The notes: generated by a model from the letters alone, not told the origin. Positions 49,890 through 57,928 are shown, numbered from the stretch's first letter. The stretch: DNA of 64,000 nt from Sulfuritalea sp. (GCA_030680805.1 JAUXUK010000047.1:39291-103290); one strand, 5' to 3'. Numbers and translations are program-made.

Positions 49890-50393
49890 ATGACTCGCAC
49901 GAAAACCACCCTTGCACTGACATCATTTCTTCTGGCGGGCAGCGCGCTGGCCGCGGATCAATTCACCACGCAAGCGACAAGCCTGACCACGGCTGCGGCG
50001 AGCAAAGTCGCGCAGGCGGCGCTGAGCGAATGCCAGAAAGGCGGCTACGTGGTCGCCGTTGCCGTTGTCGACCGCAGTGGCGTACCGTTGGCGCTGCTGC
50101 GCGACAACCTCGCCGGTCCGCATACGCCGAAGACGGCGATCGGCAAGGCCTGGACCGCCGTGAGTTTTCGCAACAACACCACCAACCTGCTGGATATGAG
50201 TGCCCCGGGCAAGCCATCGGCCGGCATTCGTGATATTCCGGGCGTGGTGGCACTCGGTGGCGGTTTGACGATTTCCGCGCGCGGCATCCTGCTGGGCGCT
50301 GTCGGCGTATCCGGCGCACCCGGCGGACATCTCGACGACGCCTGCGGCAACGCCGGCATCAAGGCGATTCAGGCCGCGCTCGAACTCGAGTAG
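49890..50393 (+). CDS. Secreted GlcG/HbpS family protein
   Basis: The 167-residue protein has a Sec signal (MTRTKTTLALTSFLLAGSALAA) and one GlcG/HbpS (DUF336) domain: ALSECQKGGYVVAVAVVDRSGVPLALLRDNLAGPHT, KTAIGKAWTAVSFRN and LTISARGILLGAVGVSGAPGGHLDDACGNAGI. Members bind heme or small molecules in the periplasm; the role here is not known. AAGGAG lies 15 bases before the ATG. It has no obvious operon partner: 111 bases separate it from the VWA gene and 220 bases without recognisable features from the next gene. Confidence 0.85.
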   Translation: MTRTKTTLALTSFLLAGSALAADQFTTQATSLTTAAASKVAQAALSECQKGGYVVAVAVVDRSGVPLALLRDNLAGPHTPKTAIGKAWTAVSFRNNTTNLLDMSAPGKPSAGIRDIPGVVALGGGLTISARGILLGAVGVSGAPGGHLDDACGNAGIKAIQAALELE

Positions 50394-50613
50394 AAGCCTG
50401 TCTGCACGCCTTCATCGGCGTGGCCGGCGATCCACGGCGGCCCGCATCGCCGTTTCGCCGGAACCGACAATCTGCCTTGCGATCCGGGCATGACGGGTTG
50501 CGCGCTGCGCGGCTGATTTGTCTTCGCCAACGATGACGAGAACCAGCGGCGGAAACCGAAGGCGGGCCGAGCGCCTGGTCCTGGCGATGGAGTGAAATCA
50601 GGTGGGGAATCGG

Positions 50614-50937
50614 ATGACTGTGGCTGAACCAATTCCGCCCGCGGATGACGAGGGCTATTTGATTGACCCAGCAGACTGGAGCGAACAACTGGCGGTGGCT
50701 TTTGCGCTGCAGGAAAACATCGAGCTGACCGACGCCCACTGGGACGCGATCCGTTTCATGCGCGAGTTCTACCAGGAGCACCAGGTGATTCCCGACGTGC
50801 GCTTCGTCACCCGTCATCTGGCCGGGAAACTGGGCGGGTCGCGCAACCTGATCTTCGAGCTGTTTCCCTACGGCTACGTCAAGCAGGCCTGCCGCATTGC
50901 CGGAATGCGGCGGCCGCGCGGCTGGAGCACCGGCTAA
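50614..50937 (+). CDS. TusE/DsrC-family protein, one-cysteine variant
   Basis: The 107-residue protein has the family fold text GYLIDPADWSEQLAVAFALQENIELTDAHWDAIRFMREFYQEH and GGSRNLIFELFPYGYVKQACRIAG. DsrC uses two C-terminal cysteines and TusE keeps only the penultimate one. Here the penultimate position is Thr (GWSTG) and the only cysteine is Cys93, the upstream site. It therefore cannot carry persulfide like TusE; a regulatory or other role is inferred. GGTGGGGA precedes the ATG at 50614, preferred over an in-frame GTG 12 bases earlier. It lies 62 bases before nasT. Confidence 0.85.
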   Translation: MTVAEPIPPADDEGYLIDPADWSEQLAVAFALQENIELTDAHWDAIRFMREFYQEHQVIPDVRFVTRHLAGKLGGSRNLIFELFPYGYVKQACRIAGMRRPRGWSTG

Positions 50938-50970
50938 GCCGACGGCTTTTCCGGTGCAAGCCTTGGGCGG

Positions 50971-50987
50971 CGGCACGCCTTTTGCGT
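50971..50987 (+). promoter_or_regulatory. Sigma-54-like promoter immediately before nasT
   Basis: CGGCACGCCTTTTGCGT has GG (50972-50973) and GC (50984-50985) ten bases apart with GGCAC and TTGC intact. The predicted start, near 50997, is only about 3 bases before the nasT ATG, so transcripts would be almost leaderless. The match is good but this geometry is unusual. Confidence 0.55.
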
Positions 50988-50999
50988 GCAGCATTCACC

Positions 51000-51575
51000 A
51001 TGCTGCGCATTCTGATCATCGATGAATCCCGCACCCGCGCCGGGGAGCTCTGCGCCGGCTTGGCCATGGCCGGCCATCAGGTGGCGGCGGTGCTGCCCTC
51101 GGCGCTCGATCTCACGGCGCAGATCGAGAAGATCAAGCCCGACGTTATCCTGATCGAAACCGAGTCGCCGTCGCGCGATACCCTGGAGAATCTTGCGGTG
51201 ATGGAGCGCGAGATGCCCCGTCCGGTGATCATCCTGACCCAGGACAGCGACGCGGAGCTGATGCGCGCCGCGTTCAAGGCAGGCGTGTCGGCCTATGTCG
51301 TTGATAACTTCGATCTGGCGCGACTGAAGCCGATCGTCGATGTCGCCATTGCGCGCTTCGAGGACCACCAGAACCTCAAGCGCGAACTGGCCACAGCGAC
51401 CAAAAAACTTTCCGACCGCAAGCTGGTCGAGAAAGCCAAGGGCATCCTGATGAAGACCCGCGGGTTGGATGAAGATCAGGCCTACGCGGCTTTGCGCAAG
51501 CTGGCGATGGACCGCGCTCAGCCGCTGGGCAAGGTCGCCGGCGATCTGGTGGCAATGGCAAAGCTGTTGCTCTAG
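51000..51575 (+). CDS. nasT: NasT-type ANTAR antiterminator response regulator
   Basis: The 191-residue protein has a receiver-like domain (MLRILIIDESRTRAGELC, KPDVILIETESPSRDTLE) and a C-terminal ANTAR RNA-binding domain (~130-191: LSDRKLVEKAKGILMKTRGLDEDQAYAALRKLAMDRAQPLGKVA). NasT binds leader RNA of nitrate-assimilation operons and prevents termination. A fitting leader lies just downstream before nrtA. The usual sensor partner NasS is not in the window. The ATG at 51000 begins the receiver; no ribosome site is visible. Confidence 0.92.
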   Translation: MLRILIIDESRTRAGELCAGLAMAGHQVAAVLPSALDLTAQIEKIKPDVILIETESPSRDTLENLAVMEREMPRPVIILTQDSDAELMRAAFKAGVSAYVVDNFDLARLKPIVDVAIARFEDHQNLKRELATATKKLSDRKLVEKAKGILMKTRGLDEDQAYAALRKLAMDRAQPLGKVAGDLVAMAKLLL

Positions 51576-51650
51576 TTCGCGCCCCGTTCCGGTGCTCCGA
51601 CCGCTACTCACGCGCTATTGCGGTGCAGCATCCTTCCCGTTTCAGCGCGC

Positions 51651-51677
51651 ATCGCCGTATCGCCAGCGCCGACTTTT
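51651..51677 (+). repeat. ~26-bp dispersed repeat after nasT
   Basis: ATCGCCGTATCGCCAGCGCC then GACTTTT, 75 bases after the nasT stop and 50 bases before the nrtA promoter. Confidence 0.85.
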
Positions 51678-51727
51678 TGGCCCGAGCTTCCCGCTGTGAC
51701 AGGTATCTGCGCCCTTTGTCGGTAGGC

Positions 51728-51743
51728 TGGCACAGCGGTTGCT
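51728..51743 (+). promoter_or_regulatory. Sigma-54 promoter of the nitrate assimilation operon
   Basis: TGGCACAGCGGTTGCT is an excellent sigma-54 site: GG at 51729-51730, GC at 51741-51742, ten bases between. The predicted start is near 51754, leaving a ~120-base leader before nrtA. NtrC is the likely activator. Confidence 0.88.
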
Positions 51744-51751
51744 ATATAGAA

Positions 51752-51857
51752 ACCGAGTGCCGGATCAAAGGCGGTTCGGTGCAAATGACAACGGTGTCGG
51801 TTGCCTCTCTTGGGAGTCGTTCCCGGAGGTGCGCAACGGGCGCCGTTTTTTTTCATT
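51752..51857 (+). promoter_or_regulatory. ANTAR-type antitermination leader with attenuator
   Basis: Three structures are visible in order. P1: ACCGAGT...TCGGT (51752-51780) with an inner GCC/GGC and 8-base loop. P2: GCAAATGAC (51781-51789) pairs with GTCGGTTGC (51796-51804) around the hexaloop AACGGT, which has A at position 1 and G at position 4 as in ANTAR targets. Attenuator: GGTGC (51828-51832) and GCGCC (51840-51844), then G and eight T (51846-51853). NasT binding to P2 should prevent termination. The P1 loop is not a clean hexaloop. Confidence 0.75.
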
Positions 51858-51873
51858 ACCAGCGGAGATCGAG

Positions 51874-53187
51874 ATGAACCATGAAGACAAGCTTCCAATC
51901 GCGGTTGCCACCAGTGTGCCGACTCTTACGGCCGAATTTCCCGCACCTGCCGGCGCAGCGCACACCCGGCGCGACTTCCTGCATCTTGCCGGCGGCGCGG
52001 CGCTCATGAGCCTGGTGCCGCCCGGAGTACGTTCTGGCGCCTGGGCCGCCGGTTCCGACGCGCCGGAAAAGAAGGAAGTGCGCATCGGCTTCATTCCCCT
52101 GACCGATTGTTCCTCCGTGGTCATGGCGGCGGTGAACAAGTTCGACGAGAAATACGGCATCAAGATCATCCCGACCAAGGAGGCCTCCTGGGCGTCGGTG
52201 CGCGACAAGCTGGTGAACGGCGAGCTCGACGCCGCCCATGTGCTCTACGGCCTGGTGTATGGCGTGCAACTGGGCATCGGCGGGCCGAAGAAAGACATGA
52301 GCGTGCTGATGAGCCTGAACCACAATGGCCAGGCCATCACGCTGTCGAACAAGCTCAAGGACGCCGGAGTCACGGACGGTGCGAGCCTGGCAAAGAAGGT
52401 CTTGTCCAAGGACCGCGAATACACCTTCGCCCAGACCTTTCCCACCGGCACCCATGCCATGTGGCTCTACTACTGGCTGGCGGCACAGGGCATCGACCCC
52501 TTCAAGGACGTCAAGAACATCACCGTGCCGCCGCCGCAGATGGTGGCCAACATGCGCGTCGGCAACATGGACGGCTTCTGCGTCGGCGAGCCCTGGAACA
52601 ACCGCGCCATCATGGACAAGATCGGCTTCACCGCGGTGACGACGCAGGACATCTGGGTCGACCATCCGGAGAAAGTGCTCGGCACCACAGCGGATTGGAG
52701 CGCGAAGTACCCCAACACGGCGCGCGCGATGACCGCCGCAGTGCTTGAGGCAGGCAAATGGATCGACGCCTCGCTGGCCAATCGGCGCACGACAGCCGAG
52801 ACCGTGGCGCAGAAGGCCTACATCAACACCGACATGGACGTGATCCTGGAACGCATGCTTGGCCGCTATTCCAACGGCCTGGGCAAGAGCTGGGATGACA
52901 AGAACCACATGAAGTTCTTCAATGACGGCGCAGTGAACTTCCCCTACCTGTCGGACGCCATGTGGTTCATGACTCAGCACAAGCGCTGGGGCCTGATCAA
53001 GGAGGATCCCGACTACCTCGCCGTGGCGAAGAAGGTCAATCGCATCGACATCTACCGGCAGGCGGCGACCGCAGCCGGCGTCGCGGTGCCGAAGAGCGAC
53101 ATGCGCAGCCACAAGCTGATCGACGGCGTGGTGTGGGACGGCAAGGACCCGAAGAAGTATGCCGCCTCGTTCAAGGTGCGTGCCTGA
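51874..53187 (+). CDS. nrtA: Nitrate ABC transporter substrate-binding protein (NrtA/NasF)
   Basis: The 437-residue protein has a Tat signal (twin Arg 32-33 in TRRDFLHLAGGAALM) and the NrtA family mature sequence: VRIGFIPLTDCSSVVMAAVNKFDEKYGIKIIPTKEASWASVRDKLVNGELDAAH, FPTGTHAMWLYYWLAAQGIDPF, and GFCVGEPWNNRAI. It captures nitrate or nitrite for the NrtBD permease. The ATG at 51874 follows AGCGGAGATCG; a longer in-frame reading would run through the attenuator. It is the first gene of the operon. Since no NasS is present, whether it also senses nitrate is open. Confidence 0.93.
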   Translation: MNHEDKLPIAVATSVPTLTAEFPAPAGAAHTRRDFLHLAGGAALMSLVPPGVRSGAWAAGSDAPEKKEVRIGFIPLTDCSSVVMAAVNKFDEKYGIKIIPTKEASWASVRDKLVNGELDAAHVLYGLVYGVQLGIGGPKKDMSVLMSLNHNGQAITLSNKLKDAGVTDGASLAKKVLSKDREYTFAQTFPTGTHAMWLYYWLAAQGIDPFKDVKNITVPPPQMVANMRVGNMDGFCVGEPWNNRAIMDKIGFTAVTTQDIWVDHPEKVLGTTADWSAKYPNTARAMTAAVLEAGKWIDASLANRRTTAETVAQKAYINTDMDVILERMLGRYSNGLGKSWDDKNHMKFFNDGAVNFPYLSDAMWFMTQHKRWGLIKEDPDYLAVAKKVNRIDIYRQAATAAGVAVPKSDMRSHKLIDGVVWDGKDPKKYAASFKVRA

Positions 53188-53212
53188 AGCAATGTCCGAC
53201 AAGGAGAACATC

Positions 53213-54127
53213 ATGGGTGCAGCCGCATTGAAACTCGTCGATCCCTCATCAACGGAGCCGCCAACCCCTACCGCAAGCTCTGCGGAGCGCCCCGTAACAG
53301 TCGAGCGCAGCGAGCAAGTTGTCACCCCTCCCGTGCGGGAGGGGCTGGGGGAGGGCGGGCGTGACTTGATGCGCAGAATCATCCCGCCGATCTTCGGGAT
53401 GGTTCTGCTCATCGGCATCTGGGCGCTGGTGGCCATCAAGTCGGGCAACATCCCGGGGCCGGACAAGACCTGGGTCGCCGCCGTAAAGCTGTTCGCCGAC
53501 CCGTTCTATCGCAATGGTCCGAACGACCAGGGCATCGGCTGGAACGTGCTCTCCTCCTTGCAGCGTGTCGGCATCGGCTTCGGCCTCGCCGCGCTGGTCG
53601 GCATCCCGATGGGCTTCCTGCTCGGCCGCTTCGCCTTCATGAACCGCATGTTCGAACCCATCATCAGCTTGCTGCGTCCGGTTTCGCCGCTGGCATGGCT
53701 GCCGATCGGCCTGCTGGTGTTCCAGAAGGCCGACCCGGCGGCGACCTGGACCATTTTCATCTGCTCCATCTGGCCCATGATCCTCAACACCGCGCAGGGC
53801 GTGCAGCGCGTGCCGCAGGACTACCTCAACGTCGCCCGCGTGCTGGGCCTGTCGGAAGCCAAGGTGATCACCAAGATCCTGTTCCCCGCCGTGCTGCCCT
53901 ACATGCTGACCGGCATCCGCCTTTCAATCGGCACCGCGTGGCTGGTGATCGTCGCCGCGGAAATGCTCACCGGCGGCGTCGGCATCGGTTTCTGGGTCTG
54001 GGACGAGTGGAACAACCTCAAGGTCGAACACATCGTGATCGCCATTTTCGTCATCGGCATCGTCGGCCTGGTGCTGGAAACCATGCTGCTGATGCTGGCC
54101 AAACGCTTCACTTACGAATCTCGCTAA
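53213..54127 (+). CDS. nrtB: Nitrate ABC transporter permease (NrtB/NasE)
   Basis: The 304-residue inner-membrane protein has about six helices and the EAA-type loop for ATPase contact (NVARVLGLSEAKVITKILFPAVLPYMLTG). Other typical segments are GIGFGLAALVGIPMGFLLGRF and EMLTGGVGIGFWVWDEWNN. AAGGAGAACATC precedes the ATG at 53213; an ATG 21 bases earlier lacks a site. The ~45-residue N-terminal tail contains a hairpin repeat read in frame (TPPVREGLGEGG), absent from normal NrtB. Confidence 0.92.
   Translation: MGAAALKLVDPSSTEPPTPTASSAERPVTVERSEQVVTPPVREGLGEGGRDLMRRIIPPIFGMVLLIGIWALVAIKSGNIPGPDKTWVAAVKLFADPFYRNGPNDQGIGWNVLSSLQRVGIGFGLAALVGIPMGFLLGRFAFMNRMFEPIISLLRPVSPLAWLPIGLLVFQKADPAATWTIFICSIWPMILNTAQGVQRVPQDYLNVARVLGLSEAKVITKILFPAVLPYMLTGIRLSIGTAWLVIVAAEMLTGGVGIGFWVWDEWNNLKVEHIVIAIFVIGIVGLVLETMLLMLAKRFTYESR
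53325..53344 (+). repeat. Hairpin repeat inside the nrtB N-terminus
   Basis: CCCCTCCC GTGC GGGAGGGG is a perfect 8-bp hairpin, followed by CTGGGGGAGGGCGGG. It is a typical intergenic-type repeat but is translated here as part of the cytoplasmic N-terminal tail. Confidence 0.75.
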
Positions 54128-54138
54128 GGGGAACGGAC

Positions 54139-54933
54139 ATGCGCAAGCCCATCGTCAAGATCGAAAACGTCGGACAGACCTTCAGCACCAAGAGCGGAAA
54201 GTTCACCGCGCTGCGCGACATCAACCTGGATGTTGCGGAAGGCGAGGTGGTTTCGCTGATCGGCCACTCCGGTTGCGGCAAGAGCACGCTGCTGAACCTG
54301 ATCGCCGGGCTCACTCTGCCGACCAGCGGCGTGCTGCTCTGCGACGGCCGCGAAATTGCCGGACCGGGGCCGGAGCGCGCCGTGGTGTTCCAGAACCACA
54401 GCCTGCTGCCGTGGATGACCTGCTTCGAGAACGTCATGCTCGCCGTCGAGCGCGTCTTCGGCCGCAAGGAAGGCATGCCGAAGCTGAAGGCACGCGTCGC
54501 GGCGGCGCTGGAGATGGTGCATATGGATCACGCCATGCACAAGTACCCGCACGAGATCTCCGGCGGCATGAAGCAGCGCGTCGGCATCGCCCGCGCCTTC
54601 GCCATGGAGCCGAAGCTGCTGCTGATGGACGAGCCCTTCGGCGCGTTGGATGCCTTGACCCGCGCCGCCCTGCAGGACGAGCTCAACGGCGTGATGGCCA
54701 AGACCGGCGCCACCGTGGTGATGGTGACCCACGATGTCGACGAGGCCGTGCTGCTGTCGGACCGCATCGTGATGATGACCAACGGCCCGGCGGCCACCAT
54801 CGGCGAGATCGTCGAAGTGAAACTCGACCGTCCGCGCGACCGGCTGGAACTGGCGCACGACACGCGCTTTGCCGACTACCGCGCCGCGGTGTTCGAGTTC
54901 CTCTACCGCAAGCAGCTCAAGAAAGCGGCATGA
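54139..54933 (+). CDS. nrtD: Nitrate ABC transporter ATP-binding protein (NrtD/NasD)
   Basis: The 264-residue ATPase has Walker A GHSGCGKS (42-49), Q-loop VVFQNHSLLPWM, signature SGGMKQR, Walker B LLLMDEPFGALDALTR and switch His in MVTHDVDEAVLLSDRI. The opening IVKIENVGQTFSTKSGKFTALRDINL fits the nitrate/taurine-type ABC family. AAGGGGAACGGAC precedes the ATG, 11 bases after nrtB. The fused NrtC type is not used, as the protein ends after the ATPase. Confidence 0.93.
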   Translation: MRKPIVKIENVGQTFSTKSGKFTALRDINLDVAEGEVVSLIGHSGCGKSTLLNLIAGLTLPTSGVLLCDGREIAGPGPERAVVFQNHSLLPWMTCFENVMLAVERVFGRKEGMPKLKARVAAALEMVHMDHAMHKYPHEISGGMKQRVGIARAFAMEPKLLLMDEPFGALDALTRAALQDELNGVMAKTGATVVMVTHDVDEAVLLSDRIVMMTNGPAATIGEIVEVKLDRPRDRLELAHDTRFADYRAAVFEFLYRKQLKKAA

Positions 54934-54953
54934 GATGACGACCTATTCCCCAG

Positions 54954-55043
54954 CCCCTTTCCCGTGGAAAGGGGTGACCACGGTTCGCGGGCCTTGCCCG
55001 CTCCGGTTCGATGACTCGCTGCCTCCTTGGGGCGGCCCGGCGG
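54954..55043 (+). repeat. Composite intergenic repeat upstream of nirB
   Basis: It starts with a perfect hairpin CCCCTTTCC CGT GGAAAGGGG (54954-54974), continues TGACCACGGTTCGCGGGCCT and ends CTCCTTGGGGCGGCCCGGCG just before the nirB ATG at 55051. The blocks match those upstream of fliM and fliQ. Confidence 0.8.
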
Positions 55044-55050
55044 AGGCAGC

Positions 55051-57555
55051 ATGAGAAAGCAGAAACTGGTAGTGGTCGGCAACGGCATGGCCGGCATTCG
55101 CGCCGTGGAAGAGCTGCTCAAGCTCGCCCCGGACCTCTACGACATCACGGTGTTCGGCGCCGAGCCCCACGGCAACTACAACCGCATCCTGCTCTCGCCG
55201 GTGCTGGCGGGCGAGATGACGATACAGGACATCATCCTCAATCCGCTGGGCTGGTATGCCGACAACGGCGTTCGCCTGCATGTCGGCAAGACCGTGACGA
55301 AGATCGATCGCACCGCGCGCAAGGTGATCGCCGCCGACGGCACCGAGGAAGACTACGACCGCCTGCTGCTCGCCACCGGCTCGATGCCTTTCATGCTGCC
55401 CGTTCCCGGCAACGACCTGCCCGGCGTGATCAGCTATCGCGACATCAAGGACACCGACGAGATGATCGCCACGGCCGCCACGCACACGCATGCGGTGGTG
55501 ATCGGCGGCGGCCTGCTCGGCCTCGAAGCGGCCAACGGGCTCAAGCTGCGCGGCATGAATGTCACGGTGGTGCACTTGATGCCCTGGCTGATGGAGCGCC
55601 AGTTGGACAAGGCCGCGGCCGACATGCTCAAAACCTCGCTCGAAGCGCGCGGCCTCAAGTTTCTGCTGGAGAAGCAGACCGAGGCGCTGATCCGCGGTGA
55701 GTCGGGCCGCGTCGCCGCTATTCGCTTCAAGCCTGCCCCGGGCTTTGACCCGGGGGACGGCCTCGAAATCCCCGCCGACCTGGTCGTGATGGCCGCCGGC
55801 ATTCGCCCCAACACGGCACTGGCCGAATCGGCGCGGATCTACTGCAATCGCGGCATCGTGGTCAATGACACCATGCAGACCTACGATCCGCGCATCTACG
55901 CCGTCGGCGAGTGCGTGGCGCATCGCGGCATCGCCTACGGCCTGGTGGCGCCGCTGTTCGAGCAGGCGAAGGTTTGCGCCAACCATCTGGCGAACTTCGG
56001 CATCGCCCGCTATACCGGCTCGGTCACCTCGACCAAGCTCAAGGTCACCGGCATAGACCTGTTCTCTGCCGGCAACTTCATGGGCGGCGAGGGGACCGAC
56101 GAGATCGTGCTCAACGATCCCTCGGGCGGCGTGTACAAGAAGCTGGTGGTGAAGAACGACACCCTGGTCGGCGCCGTGCTCTACGGTGACACTTCCGACG
56201 GCGCCTGGTATTTCCAGTTGGTGAAAGACGCGCAGAACATCCACGAAATTCGCGACCACCTGATGTTCGGCCAGAGCCACGGCGGCGCGGGTTTGGGTGA
56301 TTGTGGCCATGCCGGCAAGACGCTGGCCGCGACCCTGCCCGACGACGCGCAGGTCTGCGGCTGCAACGGCGTCTGCAAAGGCGACATCGTCAAGGCGATC
56401 AAGAGCCAGGGTTTGTTCACGCTGGAGGATGTGCGCAAGCACACCAAGGCCTCCAGCTCCTGCGGCTCCTGCACCGGCCTCGTCGAACAGATCCTCGCCT
56501 CGACCGTCGGGGGCGCCTACACGCCTTCGGAATCGAAGGACAAGCCGATGTGCGGCTGCACCGATCATTCGCACGGCGTGGTGCGGCAGACCATCCGCGA
56601 GCGGCACCTGCTCACCATCTCGGACGCGATGCGCTACATGGAATGGAAGACCCCCACTGGCTGCCCGTCCTGCCGGCCGGCGCTCAACTACTACCTGATC
56701 TCGACCTGGCCGGGCGAGGCGAAGGACGATCCGCAGTCGCGCTTCATCAACGAGCGGGCGCACGCCAACATCCAGAAGGACGGCACATATTCGGTGATAC
56801 CGCGCATGTGGGGCGGCCTGACCACGCCCTCCGAATTGCGCGCGATCGCCGATGTGGCCGACAAGTACCACGTGCCGACGGTGAAGATGACCGGTGGCGC
56901 GCGCATCGACCTGCTCGGCATCAAGAAGGAAGACCTGCCGAAAGTCTGGGCCGATCTCGGCGCGGCGGGCATGGTCTCCGGCCACGCCTACGGCAAGAGC
57001 ATCCGCACCGTGAAGACCTGCGTCGGCGCCGAGCACTGCCGCTTCGGCACGCAGCGCTCGATGGCGATGGGCGTCAAGCTGGAGCGCATGTTGTTCGGCA
57101 TGTGGAGCCCGCACAAGGTCAAGCTCGCGGTCAGCGGCTGCCCGCGCAACTGCGCCGAGGCCGGGATCAAGGACATCGGCGTGATCGGCGTGGATTCCGG
57201 CTATGAACTGTATGTGGCAGGCAACGGCGGCATCAAGACCGAGGTGGCTGCTTTCCTGTGCAAGGTGAAGTCGGACGAGGAGGTCATGGAATACTCGGGC
57301 GCCTTCCTTCAGCTTTACCGCGAGGAGGGCTTCTACCTCGAACGCACCTGTCATTACGTCGCCCGCGTCGGCCTCGACCACGTCAAGGCGGCGGTGGTGA
57401 ATGATCCGGCGAAGCGCAAGAATTTATACGAGCGCCTGCTGTTCGCCCTGCAGGATTACGAAGACCCGTGGCAGGAGGCGGTGAAAAAGCCCGCGGTGCG
57501 CCGCGAATACGAAGTCATCAGGATCAAGGAACTGACGGCGGAGGTGGTGTCATGA
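55051..57555 (+). CDS. nirB: NirB assimilatory nitrite reductase, large subunit
   Basis: The 834-residue NAD(P)H-dependent nitrite reductase reduces nitrite to ammonium. Domains in order: FAD/NAD oxidoreductase (VVVGNGMAGIRAVEEL; second nucleotide site VVIGGGLLGLEAANGL), a BFD-like [2Fe-2S] site (CGCNGVCKGDIVKAI ... SSCGSCTGLVEQIL), and the siroheme/[4Fe-4S] domain (CVGAEHCRFGTQ and SGCPRNCAEAGIKDIG, giving the four cluster cysteines). The ATG at 55051 begins the FAD motif; eight upstream in-frame residues come from the repeat. It overlaps nirD by four bases. Confidence 0.96.
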   Translation: MRKQKLVVVGNGMAGIRAVEELLKLAPDLYDITVFGAEPHGNYNRILLSPVLAGEMTIQDIILNPLGWYADNGVRLHVGKTVTKIDRTARKVIAADGTEEDYDRLLLATGSMPFMLPVPGNDLPGVISYRDIKDTDEMIATAATHTHAVVIGGGLLGLEAANGLKLRGMNVTVVHLMPWLMERQLDKAAADMLKTSLEARGLKFLLEKQTEALIRGESGRVAAIRFKPAPGFDPGDGLEIPADLVVMAAGIRPNTALAESARIYCNRGIVVNDTMQTYDPRIYAVGECVAHRGIAYGLVAPLFEQAKVCANHLANFGIARYTGSVTSTKLKVTGIDLFSAGNFMGGEGTDEIVLNDPSGGVYKKLVVKNDTLVGAVLYGDTSDGAWYFQLVKDAQNIHEIRDHLMFGQSHGGAGLGDCGHAGKTLAATLPDDAQVCGCNGVCKGDIVKAIKSQGLFTLEDVRKHTKASSSCGSCTGLVEQILASTVGGAYTPSESKDKPMCGCTDHSHGVVRQTIRERHLLTISDAMRYMEWKTPTGCPSCRPALNYYLISTWPGEAKDDPQSRFINERAHANIQKDGTYSVIPRMWGGLTTPSELRAIADVADKYHVPTVKMTGGARIDLLGIKKEDLPKVWADLGAAGMVSGHAYGKSIRTVKTCVGAEHCRFGTQRSMAMGVKLERMLFGMWSPHKVKLAVSGCPRNCAEAGIKDIGVIGVDSGYELYVAGNGGIKTEVAAFLCKVKSDEEVMEYSGAFLQLYREEGFYLERTCHYVARVGLDHVKAAVVNDPAKRKNLYERLLFALQDYEDPWQEAVKKPAVRREYEVIRIKELTAEVVS

Positions 57556-57863
57556 GCGGCTGGATCAAGGTTTGCGCACTCGACGAGATCGCGCCGCAAG
57601 GCAGCCGTGTGGTGGCTTCGGCGCAGGGCGACATCGCCATCTTCCGCACGGCAGACGACAAGGTCTTCGGCCTGCACGACAAATGCCCGCACAAAGGGGG
57701 GCCGCTGTCGCAGGGCATCGTGCATGGCGAGACCGTGACCTGTCCGTTGCATGGCTTCAAGATCGGCTTGAAGGACGGCGAGGTCGTGGCGCCGGACAAG
57801 GGTTGTGCGCGACGCTTCGCGGTCAAGCTCGACGGCGGCAGCGTGTGGCTGAAGATGAACTGA
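57552..57863 (+). CDS. nirD: NirD nitrite reductase small subunit (Rieske-like)
   Basis: The 103-residue protein has the Rieske fold with CPHKGGPLSQGI and CPLHGFKI. In this subunit both pairs of Cys/His appear present (C-P-H and C-P-L-H), so it may hold a [2Fe-2S] cluster, unlike E. coli NirD. The start ATGA overlaps the nirB stop. A ~26-bp repeat follows directly after the stop. Confidence 0.93.
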   Translation: MSGWIKVCALDEIAPQGSRVVASAQGDIAIFRTADDKVFGLHDKCPHKGGPLSQGIVHGETVTCPLHGFKIGLKDGEVVAPDKGCARRFAVKLDGGSVWLKMN

Positions 57864-57889
57864 TTGCCGTATCACCAGCGCCGACTTTT
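57863..57889 (+). repeat. ~26-bp dispersed repeat after nirD
   Basis: ATTGCCGTATCACCAGCGCC then GACTTTT, beginning at the last base of the nirD stop codon. Confidence 0.85.
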
Positions 57890-57928
57890 GACCTTCGTGA
57901 ATATGTCTGAAAACTTCGGGATTTGCTC

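Noticed and set aside
54943..57381. 812-codon open frame on the - strand opposite nirB
   Set aside because: Antisense shadow of nirB, which has full domain support; the translation is His/Ala/Gly/Asp-rich with no fold.
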